64,000 bases of DNA. It comes from Planctomycetota bacterium (GTDB lineage Bacteria > Planctomycetota > Planctomycetia > Gemmatales > Gemmataceae). Position 1 is the first letter of the stretch; each line of letters starts with the position of its first letter. Below, piece after piece: positions 29,853-38,417 of this stretch. The notes beneath the pieces are model-generated. The model worked only from the letters and a program-made list of their open reading frames with translations. It did not search any database and had not been told where the DNA came from. The position numbers were made by a program, and so were the translations under genes. The stretch spans positions 1 through 64,000 of the forward strand of contig VGXS01000020.1 in NCBI GenBank assembly GCA_016873225.1. The letters run 5' to 3'.

Positions 29853-31139
29853 ATGGACCACTTTCATTACCGAGACCGCGTGCTGTTCTGCGAGGATGTG
29901 CCGGTTTCCGAACTGGCGCGCGTCTACGGCACCCCCCTGTATGTTTACAGCGAGGCGACGCTCGTTCATCACCTCACGAGCATCCAGAAGGCGTTCGCCG
30001 ACGCCAACCCGCTCATCTGCTACAGCGTGAAGACCAACGGCAACCTTGGCATCTGCAAGGTGGTGTGCCGGCATGGCAGCGGGTTTGATGTCACCAGCGC
30101 CGGTGAGATGCACCGGGCCATCCTCGCCGGGGCACCGGGCCGGAAGATCGTGTTCGCGGGGGTCGGCAAGACCGACGCCGAACAGGAACAGGCGCTCCGC
30201 GCCGGGGTTTTCCTGTTCAATGTCGAAAGCGAGGAGGAACTCCACGCCCTAGGGGAGGTGGCGCGCCGGATTGGCGTCGTGGCGCCGGCGGCGCTCCGGG
30301 TGAACCCCGACCTGCCCCCCAAGACGCACGCCAAGACCGACACGAGCGTCAAGGGCGTCAAATTCGGCCTCGACATCGAGACGGTGCTTGATGTCGCCAA
30401 GGGCGTCGTCGGCCACCCCAACCTCAAGGTGCGCGGCCTCCACATGCACTTGGGCTCCCCGATCCTTTCCGTCGAGCCTTACCGTCAGGGGATCGCCCGC
30501 GCCGAGGCCCTCATCCCGGCGTTGCGCGCCCAGGGCCACCACATCGACATCCTCAACATGGGTGGCGGATTCGGCATCAACTACCGCAAGTCCGAGGCCC
30601 AGCCCGCCCAGGCGTTCGCCGAGGTCATCGTTCCCGCGGTGTTGAAGCTTGGCTGCTCGCTCGTTCTCGAGCCGGGGCGATTCATCGCCGGCAACTCGGG
30701 CATCCTCGTCAGCCGGGTCATTTATGGCAAGGAATCGGGCGGCAAGAAGTTCGTCATCCAGGATGCCGCCATGAACGACCTGATCCGTCCCACCCTGTAC
30801 GATTCGTTCCACCGCATCTGGCCGGTGGCCCCCGCGCCGGGATTCCCGGCGCCGCCCGAGGACCACGAGGCCGATATCCCCGGCGCCGACCCGGTGGATG
30901 TCGTCGGCCCGGTCTGCGAGTCGGGCGATTTCCTCGCCAAGCAGCGGCGGCTTCCGCCCCTCAGGCGGGGCGACCTCCTGGCGACCTTCTCCGCCGGCGC
31001 CTACGGCATGTCGATGGCCAGCAACTACAACAGCAGGCCGCGCGCCGCCGAGGTGATCGTCTCGGGCGCCAACCACCGGTTGGCCCGGCGCCGCGAGACC
31101 TTGGAAGACCTGGTGGCATGCGAGCGGGACCTCGGCTGA
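29853..31139 (+). CDS. lysA: Diaminopimelate decarboxylase
   Basis: A 428-residue PLP enzyme making lysine from meso-diaminopimelate. Lys60 in CYSVKTN is the Schiff-base residue. HLGSPI and LNMGGGFGINY form the phosphate-binding region, EPGRFIAGNSG follows, and Cys355 in GPVCESGDFLA belongs to the neighbouring active site of the dimer. It lies 28 bases after argH and its TGA is 11 bases before the next start, so argH-lysA-HEAT gene are likely one transcript. A longer in-frame extension into argH is not supported. Confidence 0.96.
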   Translation: MDHFHYRDRVLFCEDVPVSELARVYGTPLYVYSEATLVHHLTSIQKAFADANPLICYSVKTNGNLGICKVVCRHGSGFDVTSAGEMHRAILAGAPGRKIVFAGVGKTDAEQEQALRAGVFLFNVESEEELHALGEVARRIGVVAPAALRVNPDLPPKTHAKTDTSVKGVKFGLDIETVLDVAKGVVGHPNLKVRGLHMHLGSPILSVEPYRQGIARAEALIPALRAQGHHIDILNMGGGFGINYRKSEAQPAQAFAEVIVPAVLKLGCSLVLEPGRFIAGNSGILVSRVIYGKESGGKKFVIQDAAMNDLIRPTLYDSFHRIWPVAPAPGFPAPPEDHEADIPGADPVDVVGPVCESGDFLAKQRRLPPLRRGDLLATFSAGAYGMSMASNYNSRPRAAEVIVSGANHRLARRRETLEDLVACERDLG

Positions 31140-31150
31140 GGGGAACTACC

Positions 31151-33883
31151 ATGATGCGGCTCAGGCGATGGGGTGGAGTGTTCGCGCTTTCATGCGCCCT
31201 TGTCGTTATCGCTTCCGTCGAGGTTGTCGCGCAGGACGACAAGCCCGGCAAGGCGCAGGCGAAGGAAGCCGACGACGCGGACGAGTTGCCCAAGGCGCTG
31301 GGTGAGCTTCCGACCACGGTCACCGGCCTGGCCGAGGCCTTCGCCTTCCAGAGGCAGCAGGGGCAGCACGACTTGGCGGCGCGTTACTTCATGAAGTTCG
31401 TCGCGGCGGCCAAGGCCGTCGAGGCCGAAAAGCGACCGGCCGAGCTTTCACCCGTCATCACCGGGGAATACCGGCTCCAGTTCATCGCGCTTGACAGCTT
31501 GACCAAGGAGGTTGTGAAGATCGACAAGGGGCGCGGGGAGCGCTTCCTCGCCGCGGTGAAGGAATACGAGCAGATGCTGTCGGAGGTGATCCGCGACAGC
31601 AACAGCAACGAAAACCTCGTGAAGCTGGCGGAACTGGTCATCGAGCCGGCGAGCTATTCCCAGGCGATCGACGGGCTCAAGAAGCTTGGGGGGCGCGGCA
31701 CGGCCCTTCTCCTGGATGTCGCCCAGCGGACCCAGGAGGAAGGCGACAGGCGCATCGTCACGCGCGCCCTGCTCGAGCTGGGAGCGGAAACGATTCCGGC
31801 GCTGGTCGGCGCGCTCACCATGCCGGATCCCATATGGAGGCAGCAAGTCCTCGCCGTGCTCGAGGCCCGCGCCGAGATCGGGCAGGACATGGGCACGATC
31901 GAGCCTGCGCTGTGGATGGTGGTGACGGATGACAAGTCCGGCCCGGCGATGAAGGTGCTGGCCCGGAGGCTTCTGGGGCGGCTGCTCAAGACCGACCTCG
32001 ACCGGCTTCCCGAGCCGGGCCGCCGGCTCACCCAGTTGGCGGAGCTGTTCCTGAGGCGCAAATATCCGTTTTCCGATCCGGAGAACCTGCAGGTGTGGCG
32101 GTGGACGCCCGCCGGCCTGGTGCCCGGAGTCGCCGACGGGGCCAAGACGGCGCTTGTCCGCCGCGACGAGGCCGAGGCCTACTGGGGTGAGAAATCGGCC
32201 CGGGCCGCCGTCGCCATCCGTCCCGGCGACAACCGGGCCAAGGAAATCCTGCTGGCGTTCCTGATGCAGTCGCCGCCGGTTCCCGCCAGCGCGCCGCTTG
32301 GCGCCGCCCGCCCCGACCTGATGGCCCTTCTGGCGGGCCAGGATGCCGCCACCCTCGAGGCCTTGCTCAAGCTCTCGCTGCAGCTCGAGAGGCCGGGAAT
32401 GACCCGCCACCTCCTCGAGACGCTGGCCGCGCGCGCCGACTTCAGCGCCTCCGAATTGTGCCAGCGGGCGCTCGACCATGGAGACCGCCGCGTGCGCATG
32501 GCGGCGATCGAGGTGCTGGTCCGTTTTCCCAAGCCGCCCTCCCATGCCGTCGCCGCGAAGGTCGTGGACAACCTCACGCAATTCCTCGCGGCGTCGGCGA
32601 TGGCCTCGGGGAAGAAGGGAAGGGCCGTGGTGGCCATGGCCAGCCCGGCGATCCGGGCCGAGGTTGTCAGGGCTTTGGAATCGACGGGCCGGGTGGTTGA
32701 GACGCTCGACACGGGCCGCGAACTGGTGAGGCGAGTCAGGGCCGCCGCCGATGTCGACCTCGTGGTCATCGACAGCAACATTCCCGACCCGGACATGGCC
32801 GGTGTGCTGGCCCAACTGGCCGCGGACCCCGCCGCCGCCGGCCTGCCGGTCGTCGTGGTTCCCTCGGCGACTCCGCGGTCTTTGGCCCAGATCTCGTTCC
32901 GCTACCAGGCCCTGTCATCCCGTCGCGGTGAACAGGAGGAATCGGTGAGGCGATACCTGAGGGAACGCGACGAGCTCATGAAGGCGCAGGAGGCCGAGCG
33001 GGCGGCGCTGGAGGAGAGTTATGCCCAGTTCCGCAAGGAGAACAAGGGCAAGCTTCCGGAGGACCAGCAGAACAACTACAACGCCCGCCTCAAGGAACTG
33101 AGGGAGTTCCAGGCCAGGCAGGTGCAGGAACTCAACACCATCAACCTGGTCGGCCGGCAGGCCGAGGAGGAGATCGCCCGCATCGACAAGGTGCAGGCCA
33201 TCCTTCGTGCCGAGCGCAACGACCTGGTGCTTTCCCGCCAGCAGAAGCTGGAGCGTCATTTCTCCGGTCAGCCGGGCTTGCGGGTGGTGGGCGAGGGCTA
33301 TGCCGCCGACCCGGGCCTGATGCGCCTGGCGCTGGCTTCATGGAACCTGGCCGACGCGGCGGTGCTGACCGACGAGGAGAAGAAAGTGCTGACGGTGAAG
33401 GCCGCGGTGATACTGGGCCGCATGGCCCGCGGCGAGATCCGGGGATACGACATCCGCATGGCCGCGGGCGCGCTCGACGCCATCAGCGAGCGCACCGACC
33501 TGCCGCCCGAGGCGGCCTTGGCGGTGGTTGCCGCGCTGGCCGAGTTGCCCGGAGGCGTGGCCCAGGCCCGCCTGGCGACGATCGCCGGCAACGCCACGGC
33601 ACCTCCCCCGTTGAGAATGGCTGCCGCCGACGCCTTGGCGGTGCATGCCCGGAGGAACGCGAGGCTGATCACACCCGACCAGGTGGACCGCCTCCGCGTC
33701 GCGCGCGACCAGGCGAGTCCGGGCCTGAAGGTAGTCCTGTCGGGGGCACTGGCGCACCTGGGCCGTCCGCTCGACGCCAAGGCCTCGGCGGAGTTCTCTC
33801 CCGCCAAGCCTCCCGAACCCAAGCCCGCCGACGCGCCCGCTCCCAAGGCCGCTGATGGCGATGGCGCCAAGCCCAACAACTAA
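31151..33883 (+). CDS. Exported HEAT-repeat protein with a receiver-like domain and coiled coil
   Basis: A 910-residue protein with a signal peptide (LRRWGGVFALSCALVVIASVEVVAQ). Helical, HEAT-like repeats cover about residues 130-480 and 730-880. Between them, residues about 500-600 look like a receiver fold, with DLVVIDSNIPDPD (Asp541 at the phospho-acceptor position) and GLPVVVVPSAT. Residues about 600-720 are a charged coiled coil, and the tail is Pro/Lys/Ala rich. An exported receiver-like domain would be out of reach of ordinary histidine kinases, so it is probably degenerate. AGGGGAA, overlapping the lysA stop, is the ribosome site. Function unknown. Confidence 0.8.
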   Translation: MMRLRRWGGVFALSCALVVIASVEVVAQDDKPGKAQAKEADDADELPKALGELPTTVTGLAEAFAFQRQQGQHDLAARYFMKFVAAAKAVEAEKRPAELSPVITGEYRLQFIALDSLTKEVVKIDKGRGERFLAAVKEYEQMLSEVIRDSNSNENLVKLAELVIEPASYSQAIDGLKKLGGRGTALLLDVAQRTQEEGDRRIVTRALLELGAETIPALVGALTMPDPIWRQQVLAVLEARAEIGQDMGTIEPALWMVVTDDKSGPAMKVLARRLLGRLLKTDLDRLPEPGRRLTQLAELFLRRKYPFSDPENLQVWRWTPAGLVPGVADGAKTALVRRDEAEAYWGEKSARAAVAIRPGDNRAKEILLAFLMQSPPVPASAPLGAARPDLMALLAGQDAATLEALLKLSLQLERPGMTRHLLETLAARADFSASELCQRALDHGDRRVRMAAIEVLVRFPKPPSHAVAAKVVDNLTQFLAASAMASGKKGRAVVAMASPAIRAEVVRALESTGRVVETLDTGRELVRRVRAAADVDLVVIDSNIPDPDMAGVLAQLAADPAAAGLPVVVVPSATPRSLAQISFRYQALSSRRGEQEESVRRYLRERDELMKAQEAERAALEESYAQFRKENKGKLPEDQQNNYNARLKELREFQARQVQELNTINLVGRQAEEEIARIDKVQAILRAERNDLVLSRQQKLERHFSGQPGLRVVGEGYAADPGLMRLALASWNLADAAVLTDEEKKVLTVKAAVILGRMARGEIRGYDIRMAAGALDAISERTDLPPEAALAVVAALAELPGGVAQARLATIAGNATAPPPLRMAAADALAVHARRNARLITPDQVDRLRVARDQASPGLKVVLSGALAHLGRPLDAKASAEFSPAKPPEPKPADAPAPKAADGDGAKPNN

Positions 33884-33907
33884 CATCCTCCGGAGCGGCG
33901 AACCGCG

Positions 33908-34774
33908 TTGAACGACTCCGCCCCCAGCCTTCCGCGACTTCCCTCGCGCGGTGCCGACTCCCACAAGGGCGATTTCGGCAAGGTGTTGATCGTCGCCGGC
34001 AGCCGGGGAATGGCCGGCGCCGCCGTGTTGGCCGGCCGGGCCTGCCTCAGGGGCGGGGCCGGTTTGGTGACAGTGGCCACCCCGGCATCCCAGCAGGTCG
34101 TGGTGGCGTGCGGTTCTCCCTGCTACATGACCATCGCCGCCGCCGAGGATTCCGAGGGGCGAATCCACCCAAGCGCCGTTTCAGCCCTGGCCGAAGAGGC
34201 GATGCGCCGGGGCGTGGTGGTGCTCGGGCCGGGGTGCGGTCCCGTCCCGGCGCTGGCATCGCTGGTTGAAAGGCTGATTCGCGAGCATCCGGGCAACCTG
34301 GTCCTTGATGCCGACGCCCTCAATGTGATCACGCCCGCCGTTTTGGCCTCAAGGAAGTCCGGGGGCGGAACCGTCATCACGCCGCACCCCGGCGAGTTTG
34401 CCCGACTGGCCGGAGAGGAGATCTCTCGGGTGCAGGCCGACAGGCAATCCATGGCGACGCGGTTGGCCCGTGAAACGGGCGCCGTCGTCCTGCTCAAGGG
34501 GCGCGGCACCGTGGTCGCCGACGCCGCCAGGGTGTTCATCAACGCCACGGGAAACCCGGGCATGGCCACGGGCGGATCGGGCGATGTGCTGTCGGGTTTT
34601 CTGGGAGCGCTCCTCGGGCAGGGGATGGCGCCCTATGAGGCTGCGGTATTGGGAGCCCACCTGCACGGATTGGCCGGCGACATCGCCTCGGTCGACTTCA
34701 CCCAGCCGGGAATGATCGCCTCCGACCTTGTGGATTATCTTCCCGCGGCCATGGCAAGGCACGCCCGCTGCTAG
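33908..34774 (+). CDS. nnrD: ADP/ATP-dependent NAD(P)H-hydrate dehydratase
   Basis: A 288-residue protein matching the C-terminal (dehydratase) half of YjeF/Nnr, which repairs hydrated NAD(P)H. Signatures: HKGDFGKVLIVAGSRGMAGA, LDADALNVI, ITPHPGEFARL and MATGGSGDVLSGFLGALLG. The N-terminal epimerase half (NnrE) is absent. No ATG fits, so TTG 33908 is the likely start, with GGAG about 11 bases upstream. It is 24 bases downstream of the HEAT gene. Confidence 0.9.
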   Translation: MNDSAPSLPRLPSRGADSHKGDFGKVLIVAGSRGMAGAAVLAGRACLRGGAGLVTVATPASQQVVVACGSPCYMTIAAAEDSEGRIHPSAVSALAEEAMRRGVVVLGPGCGPVPALASLVERLIREHPGNLVLDADALNVITPAVLASRKSGGGTVITPHPGEFARLAGEEISRVQADRQSMATRLARETGAVVLLKGRGTVVADAARVFINATGNPGMATGGSGDVLSGFLGALLGQGMAPYEAAVLGAHLHGLAGDIASVDFTQPGMIASDLVDYLPAAMARHARC

Positions 34775-34806
34775 GATGAATATGGCTTGCGGGAGGGGGT
34801 GCTGAC

Positions 34807-35178
34807 ATGGCGACGAATGTGCTGGGCGGTCCGCTCCAATCATGTTGCATGGACCCGGTGACGGGTTTCTACCGCAACGGCAGGTGCGACACCGGCCCGG
34901 GAGACCACGGCCTCCATGTGGTTTGCGCCCTCATGACCGACGATTTCCTGCGGTTTTCCAAGTCCCGTGGCAACGACCTCTCGACCCCCGTGCCGCAGTG
35001 GGGCTTTCCGGGCCTGAAGGAAGGCGACCGCTGGTGCCTGTGCGCGACACGCTGGAAAGAGGCGCTCGACGCTGGAATGGCGCCGAAGGTGGTTCTCGAG
35101 GCGACGCACATCTCGATGCTGGAATTCGCGACAATCGAGGAACTTCAGGCCCATGCCGTGGATGCTGGCGAAAAATAG
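34807..35178 (+). CDS. DUF2237 family protein
   Basis: A 123-residue soluble protein whose motifs are those of DUF2237: NVLGGPLQSCCMDPVTGFYRNG, GDHGLHVVCALMTDDFL, FSKSRGNDLSTP and FPGLKEGDRWCLCATRW. It is rich in conserved Cys and His, but no reaction is known for the family. It follows nnrD by 32 bases and converges on the lipoprotein gene with 4 bases between the stops. Confidence 0.92.
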   Translation: MATNVLGGPLQSCCMDPVTGFYRNGRCDTGPGDHGLHVVCALMTDDFLRFSKSRGNDLSTPVPQWGFPGLKEGDRWCLCATRWKEALDAGMAPKVVLEATHISMLEFATIEELQAHAVDAGEK

Positions 35179-35182
35179 CCGG

Positions 35183-35593
35183 TCATTTCCCGAGCCTGAA
35201 GTTCACCTCGTTGGCACCTTCAAGCAATTCAACCTTCAACTCCGATTCCGAGTTGTATCTCGCCGGAATCGCCTCGGCGAAAACAAATGGCGAATGTCCG
35301 TAAACCGGCTCCTTCAGCCTTTCCCCCGTCGACTTGGACCAGCGGATTTCAATCTTGTAGTCGCCCGGCGGCAACTGGGACTCGGGATAGATGATGTACC
35401 TGCCCCCGGTGACGGCCGCGCCCGCCGCCGGTTGGTCGGTCGCGGCGTCAATGAACGAGATGATCCCGCCATCAACGGCCTCCCCGTCGATGGTCACTTC
35501 TCCCGTGGCGACGGCCACGGACTTGGGCTTGGCGGCGCATCCGGCGACCGTGAGGGCAAGCCCCATGGCCAGCCAGGAAATGACCTTGGACAT
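35183..35593 (-). CDS. Small lipoprotein with a carboxypeptidase-regulatory-like beta domain
   Basis: A 136-residue protein beginning with a lipobox (GLALTVAGCAAKP). The mature part, GEVTIDGEAVDGGIISFIDA through PGDYKIEIRW, is the transthyretin-like beta sandwich common in planctomycete lipoproteins. It would sit on the outer face of the cytoplasmic membrane or in the outer membrane. The ATG at 35593 leads directly into the signal sequence. Part of a leftward set with the next two genes. Function unknown. Confidence 0.82.
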   Translation of the reverse strand: MSKVISWLAMGLALTVAGCAAKPKSVAVATGEVTIDGEAVDGGIISFIDAATDQPAAGAAVTGGRYIIYPESQLPPGDYKIEIRWSKSTGERLKEPVYGHSPFVFAEAIPARYNSESELKVELLEGANEVNFRLGK

Positions 35594-35692
35594 GGATGGG
35601 TCCCGATGGAGCGTTCTTGAGACCAAGTGGGGCCGGGCGAGGCTATTCGCCCCGGCCAAGCCCGAATGTTGAATGATGGCCCGAAGAAGCTG

Positions 35693-36022
35693 CTACTTTT
35701 CGGAAACCTCGATTCCGAGATTGGTCATCAGGGCCTTGGCCTTGGACTTCAGGGTGGCGCCCGATGCCGTTTTCAGGTCGTCCAGTCCCGCCTTGAGGAT
35801 GTCGGCCTTCTCGGGCGAGGACTTGCGGACCTCGTTGACCATGAAGTCATAACTGGTCACCTCGCTGGTTACGGGTTGTCCTTGGGCGTAATTTTGCAAG
35901 GTGGATTTGACTTGGTTCATCACATCGGGTTGAACAACCTTGATCGTCTCCTCCTTGACTCCGCAACCGGCAACCAACGCCACGGCGCAGGCGAACAGCA
36001 AAGGCAAACATGTCCTTTTCAT
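35693..36022 (-). CDS. Small helical lipoprotein
   Basis: A 109-residue protein with a lipobox (FACAVALVAGCGVKEE). The mature part is helical with many Lys and Ser and no recognised domain. AAGGGGAA precedes ATG 36022. It follows the prepilin-like gene by 34 bases; such small lipoproteins commonly accompany DUF1559 genes in planctomycetes, and may help assembly or anchoring of the pseudopilin. That role is inference. Confidence 0.78.
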   Translation of the reverse strand: MKRTCLPLLFACAVALVAGCGVKEETIKVVQPDVMNQVKSTLQNYAQGQPVTSEVTSYDFMVNEVRKSSPEKADILKAGLDDLKTASGATLKSKAKALMTNLGIEVSEK

Positions 36023-36056
36023 GGGTTCCCCTTTCGGATGATTGTTGTGGTTTGGC

Positions 36057-37133
36057 TTAAAAATCACCCGGGGGTTGGCCGTCACTGCGGTTCCCGAGTC
36101 GCTGGAAAGTGACGAGGTTGATGGAATCGCGGATAAACTTCACCGATCCATCGCCAAGCACGACATTCACGCCTCCGGAATGCAAGCTGCGGGGCGGAAT
36201 AATTCCCGGACCCCAGTCGTGAGAACCCCCGGGGCAGCAGTTTCCGCCGGCGCTAGGCCAACTCCAGTTCGGGGGAGCGGCCGTGTTGAAGGCGGATTGC
36301 GTGGCGGAATACCACAGCGGAAGGGTGCCGTTCGCGGATAGAATGCCCTGCGGACGGTTCCTTGCGGCGGCCCCGATGGCATCCAGTTCGGCGGCCGTGG
36401 CGAAATCCTTGTTCGCGACGCTGTTGTAAAGCGCGTCTCCGGCAAAGAAAATGTCGAAGGGATATTTGCCGGGGCCAGCCGTGGCCCTGGCGTTGCTTCC
36501 AGAAAGGAATTCGCCGGCCATGATGGTGTTTGAGGTGCCATCAGAAACATCGGCCATCCTGTTTTGCTTCGTCTGTGAGATAAAGCCGTTGGATGACCCG
36601 TCCCAGTTCGCAAATACCCGGCTACCGTAGCACCAGCCATAATTCGACCCGGGGCCATCCCAGCCCCGGTTGTTGGCGCCCCTTCGGGGACCAGGGATGG
36701 CGGATGGGCACACCATCGTCTTGATGGCGACATTCATCGCACCGTTGTAAGCGTTGCTCCAGGCGGTTCTATTGCCCGCCCCGGCGGTGGAGACCCCTTG
36801 GGCGGGAGCATTGGTTGGAACCGTCACGGACTTGAATACGGCATCCTGCTCGATGTAGGGCAGGATCCAGAAGGTTGCGCTCAAGGATTCCCACACATTG
36901 GTGCCAATCTGCTGCTGGTTGGCCGGGAACTTCTGGTTGGCGTCGTGGTAGCTGTGCATGGCGATTGCCAACTGCTTGAGGTTGTTGGTGCAACTCATGC
37001 GATTGGCGGCCTCGCGGACCTTCTGGACCGCCGGTACCAACAGGCCGATCAGCACGGCGATGATCGCGATGACCACCAAAAGTTCGATGAGCGTGAACCC
37101 GAATCTGGGTTGAGCCTTGGCGGAGAGAGCCAT
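36057..37133 (-). CDS. DUF1559 prepilin-like protein
   Basis: A 358-residue protein of the planctomycete DUF1559 family. The N terminus has the type IV prepilin cleavage and helix motif FGFTLIELLVVIAIIAVLIG, and the C terminus the H-x-G-G-type box SLHSGGVNVVLGDGSVKFI. It would be processed by a prepilin peptidase and held in the membrane by the hydrophobic helix. ATG 37133 has a perfect AAGGAGG upstream; another in-frame ATG 21 bases earlier has none. Its 5' untranslated region holds the hairpin at 37173-37197. Confidence 0.93.
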   Translation of the reverse strand: MALSAKAQPRFGFTLIELLVVIAIIAVLIGLLVPAVQKVREAANRMSCTNNLKQLAIAMHSYHDANQKFPANQQQIGTNVWESLSATFWILPYIEQDAVFKSVTVPTNAPAQGVSTAGAGNRTAWSNAYNGAMNVAIKTMVCPSAIPGPRRGANNRGWDGPGSNYGWCYGSRVFANWDGSSNGFISQTKQNRMADVSDGTSNTIMAGEFLSGSNARATAGPGKYPFDIFFAGDALYNSVANKDFATAAELDAIGAAARNRPQGILSANGTLPLWYSATQSAFNTAAPPNWSWPSAGGNCCPGGSHDWGPGIIPPRSLHSGGVNVVLGDGSVKFIRDSINLVTFQRLGNRSDGQPPGDF

Positions 37134-37172
37134 GGGCCGACCTCCTTGCTGCATGAAGTAAAAAAGATGTAA

Positions 37173-37197
37173 TGGGAAACCTGAGTTGGGTTTCCCA
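37173..37197 (-). promoter_or_regulatory. Nine-bp palindrome upstream of the prepilin-like gene
   Basis: TGGGAAACC (37173-37181) and GGTTTCCCA (37189-37197) are perfect inverted repeats around a 7-base centre, 39 bases upstream of the prepilin ATG. It could be a repressor operator or an mRNA leader hairpin. It lies in the 222-base divergent region with the lipoprotein gene at 37356. I could not place a convincing -35/-10 pair with certainty. Confidence 0.45.
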
Positions 37198-37355
37198 ATG
37201 AAATGTACGCCAAAAATTCATCCAATGTCAAGCAACCCGGGCCTTGCCCCCCCCTAATTTTTGAGTTCCGCCATGGTTGAACCGGAACCCTTGGCACCGG
37301 TTCGGAATATGCATGGTTGCTTGACCGATTTCACAGCTGTTGCGACGATGCTTGA

Positions 37356-38396
37356 ATGAAAACCTGTTTTTCCCGACTGATGATCGCCCTGCTGGCCGGT
37401 ATAGCCGCCGGTTGCCAGCAGGGTGAAGGCATCGAGGCCTACACGGCCCCGAAGGATGCCCACATGGTGGCCGGTCCGGTGACGCCGGACACGCGGACGC
37501 TCGCGGCGGCCATTTACCGGGATGACGCCACATGGTTCTTGAAATTGATGGGCCCCATGGATGGTGTCGCCGCCCTTGAGCCGGCATTTTCCACCATTCT
37601 CAAGGGCGTGCGGTTCGCCGGGCCCGGAACCCCGGCCACATGGGCCCTTCCACCGGGATGGAAAGAGGAAAAAGGCACCGGTTTCCGCGTGGCCACCTTG
37701 AAGCCGCCCGAGGGAAAGCTGGAAGTGGCGATCACCCGGTTTGACGGCCAAGCCGGTTCGGTGCTGGCCAATGTCAACCGTTGGCGCGAGGAATTGGGCC
37801 TGGAGCCGATCAGGGAATCGGAACTGGCGACGGCGCTGGTGAGCGAAAATGTGGGCGGGGTGACCGTCCAGAAGGTCGACCTGACAGGCAAGAAGAAAGC
37901 CAAGTCCGGCATGAGGCCGGGAATGGGTGCCGCGCCGTTCGCGGCGGGGGGAACCCCGCCGCCGGCCCGCAAGCCTTCCGAGGAATCGGCCGAAGGGCTC
38001 AAGTACAGGCTGCCCGCCGGATGGAGGGAATCGTCGCAGAAGGTGACCTTCGCCGCCCGGGTGATCGAAATCGAGGGTGCCCCTGGCGTGAAGGCCACCT
38101 TCACCCCGCTCTCCCCGCAGGGAGGCAACAGCCTCGACAATGTCAACCGCTGGCGGCAGCAGCTGGGCCTCGCCCCGTGGGTGCAGCCCGACCTCGACCG
38201 CGAGGGCCAGGTGGTGCCGACGGAAGCCGGCCCGGCGATCGTTGTCGACCTTGCCGGCGGCGGCCAGAAACTCTTGGGCGCCGTGCTCAAGAGGCCCGAC
38301 GCCGTTTGGTTCGTCAAACTTTCCGGGCCCGCGCCCGTGGCCGCGCCCCTGCGCGAGCCGTTCCTCGATCTGCTGAAGTCCGTGCGATTCGACTGA
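37356..38396 (+). CDS. Lipoprotein with an internally duplicated domain
   Basis: A 346-residue protein with a lipobox (IALLAGIAAGCQQGEG). The sequence contains two copies of two modules: PPGWKEEKGT...NVNRWREELGLEP and PAGWRESSQK...NVNRWRQQLGLAP, and outside them TWFLKLMGP...ILKGVRF and VWFVKLSGP...LLKSVRF. The halves are therefore duplicated in a nested order, joined by a Pro/Ala-rich linker at about residues 185-210. Function unknown. It sits 21 bases before resB and probably shares its transcript, suggesting a role at the site of cytochrome assembly. Confidence 0.8.
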   Translation: MKTCFSRLMIALLAGIAAGCQQGEGIEAYTAPKDAHMVAGPVTPDTRTLAAAIYRDDATWFLKLMGPMDGVAALEPAFSTILKGVRFAGPGTPATWALPPGWKEEKGTGFRVATLKPPEGKLEVAITRFDGQAGSVLANVNRWREELGLEPIRESELATALVSENVGGVTVQKVDLTGKKKAKSGMRPGMGAAPFAAGGTPPPARKPSEESAEGLKYRLPAGWRESSQKVTFAARVIEIEGAPGVKATFTPLSPQGGNSLDNVNRWRQQLGLAPWVQPDLDREGQVVPTEAGPAIVVDLAGGGQKLLGAVLKRPDAVWFVKLSGPAPVAAPLREPFLDLLKSVRFD

Positions 38397-38417
38397 CCCC
38401 CCGAGCGACCCCATGCC

